The notes beneath the pieces are model-generated. The model was not told the origin of the DNA. It ran no database searches and worked only from the letters and a program-made list of their open reading frames with translations. The translations under genes were made by a program, and so were the position numbers. Below, in pieces: positions 12,814-24,039 of a DNA stretch of 64,000 nt. The stretch comes from Fragilaria crotonensis (lineage: Eukaryota > Bacillariophyta > Fragilariophyceae > Fragilariales > Fragilariaceae), in assembly GCA_022925895.1 (NCBI GenBank), contig JAKSYS010000201.1, positions 1-64,000 of the forward strand, given 5' to 3'. Positions within the stretch are counted from its first letter, which is position 1. Each line of letters starts with the position of its first letter.

Positions 12814-15618
12814 TCATCCTTCGGTAACGACGGGTTCAACTTTGCGAAGCAGGGTGCCAAAGTAGGGGTGCTTCATTCGCACACATCCAAAGATTCGTTC
12901 TGGTAAATACTCCTCGGTATCACCCTCCAATAGAAAGCCCATGTCTACCACCAGCGTCTTCGCGTATCCCAGCGACAAGCGAATCACGCCTGTAGCTACC
13001 GAACTCGACCCGCAGTCGAGAATGACTTCAAAAAACCGGTCGTTCTGAACGTATCGTTGCGCCAGTTTAGTACCCATAATTGCCGGAGTACTACCGACGG
13101 CTTTCTTGACCACAAAATTGCCTTCAACAATAGTTGGGATCAATTTGAACGTGCGGTCTCGAAATCTGTCATCATTGCCGAAGAAGAATCGTTGGGCGAG
13201 TTTTGATGAAGGCGTTCCATCAGTTCCGTTAATACAGCTCATGTCATCAACCGCGTAGTAAAACGCTCCATGGTAAAACGGTGGACCCGGCAAGATAATA
13301 TTGACCAGAAAAACAAATGGCGGAATGTCACTGGGAGATCCCTTGGCAAGAAGCCGCCTCTCGCGTTCCAGAGCAAGCTGAATTCTTTCAGTAGGGTGCA
13401 ATGACAGTCCAGAGTAGAAGGGTTCGTCAACTCGCACGACATCAACGGCAAAGAGCCGGCCTATCGAGGATCCTGCGTTTATCTTGACCTTGTCAGTCTT
13501 GTAATCTTTGCCCCTTACTCTGAAGGAGTTGGCATCTGGCTGAGCCCATTTGTGGTGTGGCAGCGGGGGAGGAAAAGAGGCAATCGACGATGACTTTTCA
13601 GCCGGATTGTGATCCTCCTGACTGGCATAATTGAAATCGTAATTGATGGGATCTTCTTCAGAATGAAGCTGGTATGTGGCGTGGCGTCGTTGGGTGGATA
13701 ACGAAGTGGTGTTGTCAACGTGAACAGGAACAAAGCGTTCGTGATCCAGGGCGTCCTTGATGTCCAACATTTGCAGGAGAGCAGAAATCCCAAAGCTTTC
13801 CGAGTAGCCGTAAAGGAAACTTCTAGGTATCCATCCGCGAGGGTCAACTTGCACCACACATGTTAGAAGACATTCCTCTCCGATTCCTTCCATACCTGGT
13901 CTGGTTCTCTTTCTCGGTGCAATATTGTAGACACCATGCATGTCGCCACGGGTATACTCAGGGTGTGGAGGACACTTGTCGTGCTTGACAGAATCAAAGC
14001 AAATGACGTACGATCCGTCGGGGTCGTACCGCCAATATCGATATAGACAATAGTCACGAGGTGAAGTCCATGATGGCAACAGGAAAATAGGGCGGAAAAA
14101 CAGATGAATAATATCTGTGTTGTCGTCCATTCGTTCCACAACACGAAACGAGGCACGCTGCCCTGAAGTCGGTTGAGTGCGGCCGTTGGAGGGAACTCGA
14201 GCGAAGGACATGAGACAGAAAAAGGCCTCGAGTGCTGAAGCCGTCAGCACAATTTGAGCCTTCAATGGAAGACAGGCACTCTCCTTCACACTCAACCGGC
14301 TTTGGTGAGAAGCATGACGCTCTTCACGAAAAACTCGCAACCCGCTGCAGCCAAGCAATGTGTAGTATCCTTCCTCTACCGGCTGCCACTGAGCACCGGG
14401 ATCGACCACCGCATTTCCATCGTCAAAATGCCCTGTAACGCCACGAGGCGACATTTCGCCTTCCGACAGTTCTCCACTACGATTTGCGTGTAGTTCTGTT
14501 GGCAATAAAGCCGTCTTGGCACTGCGGCCATCCATGACAAAACGCTGTCCCCATGTCGAATCTCCAATTTTTTCCGAGACCAAGCATGCATCTAGGGCTG
14601 CTTTCCAGCGCCTCGCTTCAGCATAGCTGCCAGATGCAATTACCAGCTGGGCTTTTTTCTTCATAGTGTGATAAGCAGCTCCTCCCACCACACCAGTCCC
14701 GCCCGCCGCCGCTCCTGCACCCAAGAAAACCAAGCCCGCCATGAGGCCCACTCCTGCCGTCAGTATTCCAACGGCTACTGCAGCTCCGGCAGCCGCTGCC
14801 CATTTGCTTCCGTCAGCAATTTTCTTTCGCACTTCCTTTTTGTGTTGCTTCTGAGCTTCCTTGTAATGTGTGTGCATGCGTTGCTGCTCGTGGAGCTGCT
14901 GTTCTTGAAAATACGAACGACTGGCAGACACGTGAAATTCGCCCGTACCCTCGTCTAGAAGGCTTGGAAGGCATGGTCCTCCTTCACCATCACCGGGTTG
15001 ACTCGGGGGAACCAGGGATCGTCTCTTTGGCGACAATCGACCCGGTGTCTGGCTTTGATGTGGATCAGCTACTGCTTCTGCGTTTGGCGTTTCTGTAACT
15101 TTCTTCTTGCTGGATCTACCCCGTCGAAATTGCAATCGTTTGCGTTCGGAATGTTCTCCTTCTTCGTCTTCCTCGAGTGACGTATTTTGAAGAGTGGATG
15201 TCGACTGCATGTTGGGTGCTGGAGTTGATGGCGCATCATGGTCGCTCGATGTCACCGTAAGATTGTGAGGATCAACTTGATCGTCATCAAAGTCTATTCG
15301 AATGCAGTACAACAGCTCCTTGGACGTGCCATTGATCCTTTGATCCATGTAAAGCGATCCGATCGAACACTTGCCATTTGTTATTGAGAATGATCCTCTA
15401 ATTTGAGAATCTTGCTTGCTGAGAGTGTAGGAGAGCGTACTGTCGGAGAGAGTAAAGTATCGCTCGTTCCAATGCTTCCGGACTCTCCGACCCCGTTTCA
15501 GCAATGTCCCCTCCATGGCAATATCAACACTTGACCCTATGGAGGAGTCGCTCTGGAAAACAGCAGAATTTCGTTGAGGAGTGCCAGCAACAAGCCTTGG
15601 GGCCGGAAGCGGTGGCAT
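12814..15618 (-). CDS. PH-START-DUF1336 (EDR2-like) lipid-binding protein
   Basis: 934 aa, single exon. Residues about 35-125 form the strands of a PH domain (GTLLKRG, HWNERYFTLS). Next comes a charged low-complexity linker, a basic helix (about 236-268) and a Gly/Ala-rich hydrophobic stretch (273-316). After this, at about 325-347, comes what looks like the C-terminal PH helix (SYAEARRWKAALDACL). Residues about 417-625 match a START domain, and about 695-925 the EDR2 C-terminal domain (DUF1336: FVFLVNIILPGPPFYHGAFY, and later LAQRYVQNDRFFEV). In plants this architecture occurs in EDR2, a negative regulator of defence that binds phosphoinositides. Here a membrane-lipid sensor or transfer role is inferred. 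The insertion inside the PH domain is unusual. Confidence 0.85.
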   Translation of the reverse strand: MPPLPAPRLVAGTPQRNSAVFQSDSSIGSSVDIAMEGTLLKRGRRVRKHWNERYFTLSDSTLSYTLSKQDSQIRGSFSITNGKCSIGSLYMDQRINGTSKELLYCIRIDFDDDQVDPHNLTVTSSDHDAPSTPAPNMQSTSTLQNTSLEEDEEGEHSERKRLQFRRGRSSKKKVTETPNAEAVADPHQSQTPGRLSPKRRSLVPPSQPGDGEGGPCLPSLLDEGTGEFHVSASRSYFQEQQLHEQQRMHTHYKEAQKQHKKEVRKKIADGSKWAAAAGAAVAVGILTAGVGLMAGLVFLGAGAAAGGTGVVGGAAYHTMKKKAQLVIASGSYAEARRWKAALDACLVSEKIGDSTWGQRFVMDGRSAKTALLPTELHANRSGELSEGEMSPRGVTGHFDDGNAVVDPGAQWQPVEEGYYTLLGCSGLRVFREERHASHQSRLSVKESACLPLKAQIVLTASALEAFFCLMSFARVPSNGRTQPTSGQRASFRVVERMDDNTDIIHLFFRPIFLLPSWTSPRDYCLYRYWRYDPDGSYVICFDSVKHDKCPPHPEYTRGDMHGVYNIAPRKRTRPGMEGIGEECLLTCVVQVDPRGWIPRSFLYGYSESFGISALLQMLDIKDALDHERFVPVHVDNTTSLSTQRRHATYQLHSEEDPINYDFNYASQEDHNPAEKSSSIASFPPPLPHHKWAQPDANSFRVRGKDYKTDKVKINAGSSIGRLFAVDVVRVDEPFYSGLSLHPTERIQLALERERRLLAKGSPSDIPPFVFLVNIILPGPPFYHGAFYYAVDDMSCINGTDGTPSSKLAQRFFFGNDDRFRDRTFKLIPTIVEGNFVVKKAVGSTPAIMGTKLAQRYVQNDRFFEVILDCGSSSVATGVIRLSLGYAKTLVVDMGFLLEGDTEEYLPERIFGCVRMKHPYFGTLLRKVEPVVTEG

Positions 15619-15892
15619 TTTTCAACGATGGAATATTGTATCAGTTGAGCCGATTACCACAAGTGTGATTTTCGTTTCACAGAATGATCGAATCTCACCG
15701 CTATCGAGCAGTTCTGCTACACAAGGTACTGCTCAGATACCTTTTCCAATCTCCCAATTGTATAAAGCTATCAAGTCCCTCAACTTAGTCGGAGTATGTC
15801 AACTATCGACTGTAGGAAATGTGACATTCCATGCAGGCAGTGGCGGAATCGCATCACCAAAAAATTGGATGTTCACAAACGAGACAAAGTCC
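15619..15892. other. 5' flank of the EDR2-like gene
   Basis: Lies between the EDR2-like start and the left inverted repeat. Probably promoter and 5' UTR; no motif recognised. Confidence 0.4.
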
Positions 15893-16282
15893 ATATAACG
15901 GTTGCTCTGCCGATTTTTTGGCACTGTTTCAGAACTGGAACGGCCGAAACAGTCAGAGAATTGGAGACAGTGTATCAGAGTGGTACTTGTACCGTCTCCC
16001 CCATGTATCGTCCCGAAATCGACCTGATCGAGCTCGCAAAGGAAATTTACTCTGTGAATTATATTACAAATTAAGGTTACACATCGCATGAATTAATAAC
16101 CCATGAATATCGGCCTGCTCCCGTGCAAAGAAAACCGTACAACGTACCAGTAGTCTGTAGAACACACGTAGTCCCGATCGTGACCCTACCACCATAGTTA
16201 GTTTGCCGTTTGCCGGCTCGAGACATATGCACATATTCATAAATGAAGATGGCCCCATTTCGCAAGAGTACGTAAGTACCTC
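15893..16282 (+). repeat. left arm of long inverted repeat
   Basis: About 390 bp that recur in reverse complement at 19489-19885, nearly identical. Both arms begin ATATAACGGTTGCTCTGCCG (in this orientation) and end near GTACGTAAGTACCTC. Open frames inside are short and shared only because the DNA is repeated. No target duplication was seen at the outer edges, so one transposon with long inverted ends is not shown; two opposed copies of one repeat fit as well. Confidence 0.85.
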
Positions 16283-16429
16283 TTCACTACAGATCATTCG
16301 GCCTCTGAAGCCGTGGCCCGATTTCTGGTTATGAGCTCATTTTTTTATGATTTTTAACTGTCTTTCACTGCCATTTTTTGAATGTACTTAGGGGTTCGAT
16401 TTATTTAAGTTTCTTTGTATTTCTTTATC

Positions 16430-16664
16430 ATATTTTACTTCAGAGTGTTTAACGGTCAGCTTTTCTTCAGTCCGGAAGTTCACATTGCAATATCTCCACC
16501 AATTCCTGGAACGACGATAGAAGCGTGCACCATTGTGAGACTACTGCATACAAAGAACACAAATGTGCACGCTTCTTTCGTCGTTTCAGGAATTGGTCGA
16601 GTTATTGCAAAATGAAATTCGTGACTCACCAAAAACTGACCGTTATCACTCTGAAATAAAATAT
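16430..16664. repeat. foldback hairpin, about 105-bp arms
   Basis: An imperfect palindrome. The left arm (about 16430-16537) contains TTCAGAGTGTTTAACGGTCA and CACCAATTCCTGGAACGACG. The right arm (about 16558-16664) holds their complements with scattered mismatches. The loop is about 20 bp. It lies between the left inverted-repeat arm and the LRR gene. It could be a foldback-type non-autonomous element or a transcribed hairpin; no product is evident. Confidence 0.85.
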
Positions 16665-16932
16665 CAAAACGATTTTCCATAAACAAGGCTAAGTTAAAGT
16701 TGTGAGCAATGTCAAAAGACACTGCCTTAAACTAGTACAGTAGTCGGTTCGGCACTGCGAAGTAAGTCGGTAAAGCAGTAAGCCCGAGTACATGTAGTAA
16801 CTGTGCGCAGTAGGCGGTAGCACAGTGATGGCAATGATGAGATATGCACTGACACATCAAATGAAAATCTCCACCGAGCGCTGTCCCGTGGGTGATGGAC
16901 AGGTCATTGGAACAATAGGCCGCTTTCCTTTT
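16665..16932. other. 3' flank of the LRR gene
   Basis: About 270 bp between the hairpin and the stop of the minus-strand LRR gene, probably its 3' UTR. No motif recognised. Confidence 0.3.
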
Positions 16933-18837
16933 CTAGGGGCATGCAGTGTCTGTCGATGAGGCACAAGGACAACTTGCATCGCAAGTGATTTCACCACAGT
17001 CAATTCGCAGACGATTCATCTGTGCACAGAGGGAGGTGGGCATGCTCCCCGTGAACTCATTGCCAAAAACAGCCAAATCTTGGAGCTGTGTGAGGCTTGA
17101 AAACGACGAGGGAATGCTTCCAGTCATTTGGTTCATATCGAATCCCATTCCTGTCAGCAGTGTGAGGCTTGAGAAGGTTGAGGGAATGGTTCCAGTCAGT
17201 GCATTATTATAGAACGATAAGAACGACAGCTGTGTGAGCAGTGCCAAGGATTGCGGGATCGTTCCAGTCAATCCCTTTGAAAAGAGACTCAAATGAGTCA
17301 GCTGCGTCAAAAGTCCAAGCTCACTCGGAATTGTTGTCCCATTGATGGATGCGCTGCCAACGATAGACGTGGTGGCTCGACAATCCGCTAAGGATGGCAA
17401 GGAAAGAAAATTGCAAGCGATTTGTTCCGGTGTCAAGACGGAGGAACATGCACTGCCTGTAGATGAGGTGCAAGGGCAACTTGAATCGCATGCGATTTCA
17501 CCACAGTCCATTGGGATAGAAGTCAAATGTGAACAAAGTGAGGTCGGAATGCTCCCACTGAACTGATTGCCGTCAAGCGCAAAATGTTGAAGCAGTGTGA
17601 GACTTGAAAACGACGATGGAATGCTTCCAGACATATCGTTAATATCGAATCCCAAAGAAGTTAGCTGCGTGAGGCTTGAAAAGGATGAAGGAGCGCTCCC
17701 AGCCAACGAATTGTTGAAGAATGTCAAGAACGTGAGCTGCGTAAGCAGGGCCAAGGACGGCGGAATCGTTCCAGTCAATTGATTGGAACCGAACGACAAA
17801 GTGTTCAAATTCGTTAGGCCCGAAATGGACGATGGAATACTGCCAGTCAGTCCATTACCAGTTAGGTCAAGCAGAGTCAGCTGCGTCAAGAGTCCGACCT
17901 CAGTCGGAATTCGTGTTCCATTGGTGGAGTGTGCCGACGAATTTCTGTATGAATCAAATGTGACTGCTGCTTGACACTCCGCTAACGACGTCATTGAAAG
18001 AAAATTGCATGCAATTTCTTCCGGTGCCAATGGTGAGGTTGGGGCAGGAGTGGGTGAAGGTGATACTGGGGCTGTTCTGGTTGGGGCCGAGGAAGGAGAG
18101 TCTGCTGACCCCGGACGAATCACACCCACCACAAGTACAACCACGGTGCCGAGAAGAATGCAAGCGAACACGACACTACCAACGAACACCCACCGATAGA
18201 AAGGACGTTGGTACCATGATGTTCTAACGTATTGGACCTCAGCAACAAGAACCTCTCCCTCTTCATCCTGTACCCTTTGCGCTTCCACCGCGTACATATC
18301 ACTTTCAGCCACGCGACTGGTCTGGTTAGTACTGCGATCTGGTCCGTCGGTGTTTCTTGTCTCCTCCTCACGGTTGGTTTCTTGGACGGCAAACACTCTG
18401 GATGAATCATAAATGGACCCAGCGGCTGCCTGAGTGGAAGCAACGTTGCCATATGGATTCACCTGAAATGCACCGGGAATCACGTCGCGAGTATCTGCCA
18501 TAACAGTTGCAGGATTTTCCAAGAATGTGGAAACGTCTTGCGCAGCTGGACGTTCAGGTTCCACTGGTGGCGCAAGTTCCAGTTTATCTTTCCTATCTCG
18601 GAGATCGAGGTCGTACTTGTTGTTCCGAGGTAAGGCAGCGTGCGGAGGGACGGCGGTAGGGTGCAACGGCATGTTGGTATTGGACAACTCAGGTGGAAAC
18701 TCTTCAGCAAAGTCGTTGTTGCCGGTTATGCCCTTTACTATTCCTGTGGCTCGTACCTTGTTCTTGTCGTCGCCCAAAGAATCGTTGTCAACGTCGTCGT
18801 CGTTGCCATCGACCAATGCCCCACCGCGATTTTCCAT
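16933..18837 (-). CDS. type II membrane LRR protein, two LRR modules
   Basis: 634 aa, single exon. An acidic, disordered N-terminus of about 210 residues leads to a membrane segment at 217-240 (VFACILLGTVVVLVVGVI), then a short Ser/Pro/Thr stalk and two similar LRR modules. Each module opens EQIACNFLS or EEIACNFLS, has about five repeats of the form LTQLTFLxFxNNxLxGxxPSSFSS, and closes with a CDSSCPC or CDASCPC cysteine cap. The modules span about 274-462 and 469-634 and clearly arose by internal duplication. The gene is a paralogue of 28372-29808. Ectodomain binding or adhesion is inferred; no kinase or other signalling domain is present. Confidence 0.85.
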   Translation of the reverse strand: MENRGGALVDGNDDDVDNDSLGDDKNKVRATGIVKGITGNNDFAEEFPPELSNTNMPLHPTAVPPHAALPRNNKYDLDLRDRKDKLELAPPVEPERPAAQDVSTFLENPATVMADTRDVIPGAFQVNPYGNVASTQAAAGSIYDSSRVFAVQETNREEETRNTDGPDRSTNQTSRVAESDMYAVEAQRVQDEEGEVLVAEVQYVRTSWYQRPFYRWVFVGSVVFACILLGTVVVLVVGVIRPGSADSPSSAPTRTAPVSPSPTPAPTSPLAPEEIACNFLSMTSLAECQAAVTFDSYRNSSAHSTNGTRIPTEVGLLTQLTLLDLTGNGLTGSIPSSISGLTNLNTLSFGSNQLTGTIPPSLALLTQLTFLTFFNNSLAGSAPSSFSSLTQLTSLGFDINDMSGSIPSSFSSLTLLQHFALDGNQFSGSIPTSLCSHLTSIPMDCGEIACDSSCPCTSSTGSACSSVLTPEQIACNFLSLPSLADCRATTSIVGSASINGTTIPSELGLLTQLTHLSLFSKGLTGTIPQSLALLTQLSFLSFYNNALTGTIPSTFSSLTLLTGMGFDMNQMTGSIPSSFSSLTQLQDLAVFGNEFTGSMPTSLCAQMNRLRIDCGEITCDASCPCASSTDTACP

Positions 18838-18919
18838 CTGAAATTATTCGCACTCCAGCACCGGAGTTCCACAGTCTACAAAAGCTGACCTCCGAGATAG
18901 CCAAGTCGTCGTCTCTGGA
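18838..18919 (-). promoter_or_regulatory. conserved 5' flank shared by two LRR paralogues
   Basis: About 80 bp directly upstream of the start, alignable with 28292-28371 upstream of the paralogue. Shared words include CCAGAGACGACGACTTGG, GGAGGTCAGCTTT and AGACTGTGGAACT, and both end in CAGATGGAAAATCGC. It may be 5' UTR, promoter, or simply recent duplication. Confidence 0.6.
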
Positions 18920-19488
18920 GGATGATGACAGTGTTATTGAAGGTCGATATTCCAATTTATGCAAGATGACGTATCGCGTATCGCACATTGCTTCAAACAT
19001 TTCTTCTTTTGACACCATACGCTCGTAAACATTAGCTGCATAATACGCACGACGCAGTACGTACTGAACGGGTAGTACTGGAGTATTCAGTACAGCCTAT
19101 TGAAGGCCTGGCTTTAGTACCAGTAGTGTGCAGTCTCGTCTGCAGTAAACTTCAAGTGGCCTGTGAACGAGTTTGTGTCCATATATTCCATATGCATGAC
19201 GGGTATCATACAGCGCAGTACCGGTACAATTACTACGAGGACAGGAGTAGCTACATGAATTAGTACCAGGTACAAGTATTGTACTTGGTACTGGAGTACA
19301 GTACAATACTCGGACTGGGTGTAAATACAGTACCTGGTAGCATACTGCTATTTCATGGCCTACGAGTTCCACGTACTGCACTCCCTGCACCCTGCACCTC
19401 GCATGATACAGTAGCGAGCCGCATTCTCTGTACCCTATACTCAGTACTTGTACTACAGTAATGTACATCCTGCGTACAAGTAGAAGAG
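18920..19488. other. spacer with GTAC-rich island
   Basis: Holds the upstream region of the LRR gene, and at about 19040-19480 a dense run of GTAC-containing words (GGTACTGGAGTACAGTAC and similar). No gene seen. Confidence 0.45.
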
Positions 19489-19885
19489 GAGGTACTTACG
19501 TACTCTTGCGAAATGGGGCCATCTACATTTATGAATATGTGCATATGTCTCGAGCCGGCAAACGGCAAACTAACTACGGTAGTAGGGTCACGATCGGGAC
19601 TACGTGTGTTCTACAGACTACTGGTACGTTGTACGGTTTTCTTTGCACGGGAGCAGGCCGATATTCATGGGTTATTAATTCATGCGATGTGTAACCTTAA
19701 TTTGTAATATAATTCACAGAGTAAATTTCCTTCGCGAGCTCGATCAGGTCGATTTCGGGACGATACATGGGGGAGATGGTAACAAGTACCACTCTGATAC
19801 ACTGTCTCCAATTCTCTGACTGTTTCGGCCGTTCCAGTTCTGAGTTCTGAACAGTGCCAAAAAATCGGCAGAGCAACCGTTATAT
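19489..19885 (-). repeat. right arm of long inverted repeat
   Basis: Reverse complement of 15893-16282, slightly longer because of a small internal direct duplication (TTCTGAGTTCTGA). It stands close to the left edge of the second Copia fragment. Confidence 0.85.
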
Positions 19886-20049
19886 CGCTCGTGGTTTTGG
19901 CATTCTGGGCGGTGACTTCTTTGTTCCTTTCCAGATGTCGGGCACAATTGTGTTCTTTGAGTCCCGAATCCCCACACCATGGGAGTATAACAATTGCCGT
20001 ACTGTTGAACTTACAATATTGATGCTCCTTGGAACCCAGGGGAGGTGAA

Positions 20050-23000
20050 CATTGCCCTATTATCCTCTCACGATGATCAAACTCTTGAAGCACAGACGTA
20101 GCGCAACCTTTGTGCAATGGACAGAGTTCCAAGGTGCATCAACCAGTGTGAAATGGAGTGTGAATGTGGATCTGACCTCGCAGTGTTTGACCCTACGGCT
20201 ATGACCTAACGGATGATCTCTGCGGTCCAGATCGCCACTTCCTATCGCGACGATCAAATTGCTTACGTTGGCGCGAGAGACCGCCATTCCCAGGTAACTG
20301 CCGAAGTGGTGGCACGCAAGTTCAGATGTGGTCTAGAAACTGCACAAAAGACGCTTAAGGCGACGACACAACGCGGCGTTCGACACTCGATGCACCCGCT
20401 ACATCGTCGCTATCGAGTTGACCACCTGAGCTTGCACCGTCGAAGAATGAAGGACACATTTTATGTGGACACCCTTTTCTCCAAAGTGAAGTCAATCGCC
20501 GGATTTACGTGTGCCCAACTTATCACCAACGGAAGCTTCACGCGCGTATATCCACTCGAATCTAAATCAAGTGCCAACATTGCTTTTGCGTTGCAAGAGT
20601 TCATCGATGATGTCGGAATACCGGAGAACCTCACATGTGATTTTGCGTCCGAACAACAAACTGGTAAGCACACTGGTGTGATGAAAATCATTCGTCGACA
20701 CAATATAAAGTTACACGTTGCGGAGAAGGGACGCGGCATCACTCAAAACCACCGAGCGGAGACTGAGATTCGAGAAATCAAAACCAAGTGGAAAGCTCGG
20801 ATGAGATCAAACCAAGTCCCGAGTCGTCTGTGGGATTATGGATTAGTGTACATTTCCGAAATCCAATCCATCTTGGCACGAGGCCCTGATCAGCGACCAG
20901 GAGTCGAACGGCTCACTGGTGACACCATCGACATCGCGGAATGGCTTGATTTTGATTTTTATGACCGAGTTTCATATTGGGACGAGAAGAAAATGGATAT
21001 GACTGATGAGCAGGCAAAGATTGGACGTTGGCTCGGTATTGCGCATCGAGTTGGGAGCGACATGACGTATTGGATCTTGACGGAATCTGGGACGGTCATC
21101 GGGCGATCGACCGTTCAACATCTCACGACAGCCAACATGGCAACAGCAGCGATGCAAACTCGCTTGCAAACTTTTGATGCCAACTTACTCACACGTCTTG
21201 AGGACGAGAATTTTCAGATCAACCTCACCGATCATGTCTTCAATTTACAGGACGAAGATACGGATGCCAATGAACACGACGATAATATTCCAACGGCGTC
21301 GGAATACGGGGACATGTTACAACTGCCCAAGGCTGACGCTGACGATGTGGAGTTTGAAACATTTGACCAGTATATTAACGCGGAATTCACGATCAATAAC
21401 AACGGGGAGACCGAGGTAGCGAGAGTTACAAAGCGAGCCCGAGATAACGAGGGAAAACCTATTGGTAAGCGTACCCCCACCAACCCTCTTTTGGACACGT
21501 GAGTATGAATGCACTATGGAGGATGGGACCGTGTATCGATTTATCGCCAATGTGATTGCGGAAAATATTCTACCAATGTGACGATGAGGGTCAACGACAT
21601 GCGGTGCTTAAGGAGATAACAGATCATAAGAAGGATCGTTCTGCCCTCGACATTGTAAACGGTTTCACTGTGACCAAGCAGGGTCGTCGCATTCCCAAGA
21701 CCACGACACGAGGATGGAAGATACTTTGCCAATGGCGCGACGGGTCGTGCGACTTGGTCGATCTGAAACATGTTAAGGATTCGAACCCAATCCAATTGGC
21801 AGAATATGCAGTGGCCAATCGATTGCAGGAAGAGCCAGCCTTTAAGTGGTGGGTGGCCGAAACGTTGCGAACCCGAAATCGAATCATCGCAAAAGTCAAG
21901 AAGCGGTATTGGAAGACAAGTCACAAATATGGTGTTCGTCTCCCACATTCGGTTCAAGAGGCCTTACAGATTGACAAGGAAACGGGGACAGACTTCTGGT
22001 GGCAAGCGATTCAAAAGGAAATGAAAAAGGTAATGGCTGCATTTGAGTTTGATGACGCGTTAACACCTGAACAGGTACGAAGTGGAAAATCTATATATGT
22101 CGGCTTTCAGGAAATATCATGTCATATCATCTTTGACGTAAAAATGGACCTTACGCGGAAGGCTCGTTTCGTTGCGGGAGGACATGTGACGGAGACTCCT
22201 GCCAGTATTACATATTCTAGTGTCGTGAGTCGCGACAGTGTACGCATTGCCTTTCTCGTTGCTGCCTTGAATGACCTTGATATCATCGCCTGTGATGTGG
22301 GTAATGCATATTTAAATGCTCCCTGCCGCGAGAAGATATGGTTTGTTGCCGGCCCAGAATTTGGATCACGCCAAGGCACTGTCATCAAAATTGTCTGAGC
22401 ACTCTATGGCTTGCAGTCGAGTGGTGCTGCCTGGCGTGCAATGTTCAATTCGTCGATTTTGGAGATGGGATTCGAGCCGACCATAGCTGACCCAGATGTC
22501 TACCGGAAAGTGAATTCGAAAGAGAACGGTTTTAAGTATTACGAGTACATACTTGTATATGTGGATGATGTGTTGATCCTTTCTCACACACCAACAATAC
22601 ATCTTGAGCGGATCCAAGCCAATTATGATTTGAACCCCTCGAGTATCGGTCCACCAAGTCGATACCTCGGCGCCGACGTACGGAGGGTGACTCGACCAGG
22701 CGATCCTACAGGTCGTGAGTATTGGTCGTTTTCTGCTAACACATATATTAAGAATGCTGTCCGAAATGTGAAATTACTGCTACAGGCTGAGGGACGAGGA
22801 CTGAAATCAACAGCAAAAACGCCCTTTTCCAGCACGACATACCGTCCAGAGGTGGATACGACAGACGAATGTGACTCTGACAGCGCATCACGATACTCAC
22901 AGCTTATAGGTGTATTGCGTTGGGCGGTTGAACTCGGGCGCATCCATATATATACTGAAGTCTCGTTACTTTCGCAACATCTTGCCTTACCTCGAGTTGG

Positions 23001-23660
23001 ACACCTTGAGGCTGTGTATCACGTGTTTGCTTACTTACAGAAACATCCCAAGTCGAGTATCATCTTTGATCCCACCGACCCGGTGCCTGCAACTCCGACA
23101 GTCGTGAAGCCTGATTGGTCATCGTTTCATAGCGAGTCAGAAGAAGAATTACCCCCTCGAATGCCCGCGCCGCTTGGCAATCCGGTAACTATACATGTGT
23201 TTGTTGACGCCAATCATGCGGGAAATGTGGTTACGCGTCGTTCACATACAGGGATTCTGGTCTTTATCCAGAACTCGCCAATTCTTTGGGTGAGCAAACG
23301 GCAAAACACCGTCGAAACTTCCACCTTCGGGAGTGAATTCGTGGCCATGCGACATGCTCGAGATGTCATCATTGCGTTGCGTTACAAACTGCGAATGTTC
23401 GGGAGTGCCCCTTGAGGGGCCGGCGCAGGTATATTGTGACAACCAAGGTGTCGTGAAGAATGCCAGTATCCCAGAATCGGTTTTGAGTAAGAAGCACAAC
23501 GCCATTAACTATCATGCGGTCCGTGAAGCTGCCGCTGAAGGCGTGCTACAGGTCTTGAAGGAGGACACGCAGACGAATCTGGCGGACTTGTTCACCAAGG
23601 TCCTTCCGGCTGATCGTAGACGTGAGTTGCTCAGTTGTATACTCTACAATCTTTGATTTG
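20050..23660 (+). mobile_element. Copia-order retrotransposon fragment, broken
   Basis: Contains the integrase part (about 20270-21200), reverse transcriptase with a YVDD motif (about 21900-22700) and RNase H (about 22880-23650), in Copia order. No gag part and no matching LTR pair were found, so the edges are estimates. Besides being incomplete it has roughly two or three breaks. The protein parts resemble the element at 29-6598 (same WWV...RNRII and ETSxFGxEFVAM blocks), so the two belong to one lineage. Age cannot be estimated without LTRs; decay is moderate. Confidence 0.85.
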
Positions 23661-24028
23661 TGCCCAAGGTTTCCAACCAGTGAATGGTATCGGTACCTCC
23701 TGCGCGACTCGTTCGTGGGCTCTAATGCAGGTTTTTGGTTTATGGTTTATGTGAAGTTCGTATTGCGGGGACTGTTTAATATGAGCCAATACTGTCGTGG
23801 TACGATACGGTGCAATCTCGTGCATCATCTGATTTGACGTCGACATCTACCAATCCGAATCCACATAAGGTATATGTTCCCTAGCTTATGTCTAGTGTAA
23901 TTAGTGCTCACTTCTCTATCTTGTTGAATATCATCTTGCTTCCCTTGTTGTAGGCTTAAGACTTTAGCAACTTGTGCGGTGAGCAGTGCGATATACTAAC
24001 TCTAACAAAGTCTCGTACAGTAAATATA
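23661..24028. other. spacer between Copia fragment and DNA transposon
   Basis: About 370 bp without a gene. It may include the remains of the 3' end of the Copia fragment, but no partner repeat was found to prove an LTR. The last bases, TATA (24025-24028), match those beyond the DNA transposon's other end. Confidence 0.4.
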
Positions 24029-24039
24029 TGGCTGGGTGC
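24029..24039 (+). repeat. left terminal inverted repeat of DNA transposon
   Basis: TGGCTGGGTGC, matching the complement of 27723-27733. Similarity stops after these 11 bases apart from a TAGTAG word further in. The TA just outside is the expected target duplication. Confidence 0.75.

Noticed and set aside
15893-19885. One giant transposon with 390-bp terminal inverted repeats
   Set aside because: No target duplication at the outer edges, and the only gene inside is a host-type LRR gene; two opposed repeat copies are simpler.
19680-20132. 150-codon minus-strand frame across the right inverted repeat
   Set aside because: Half of it is the repeat itself, and the two repeat copies share the peptide only because they share DNA.
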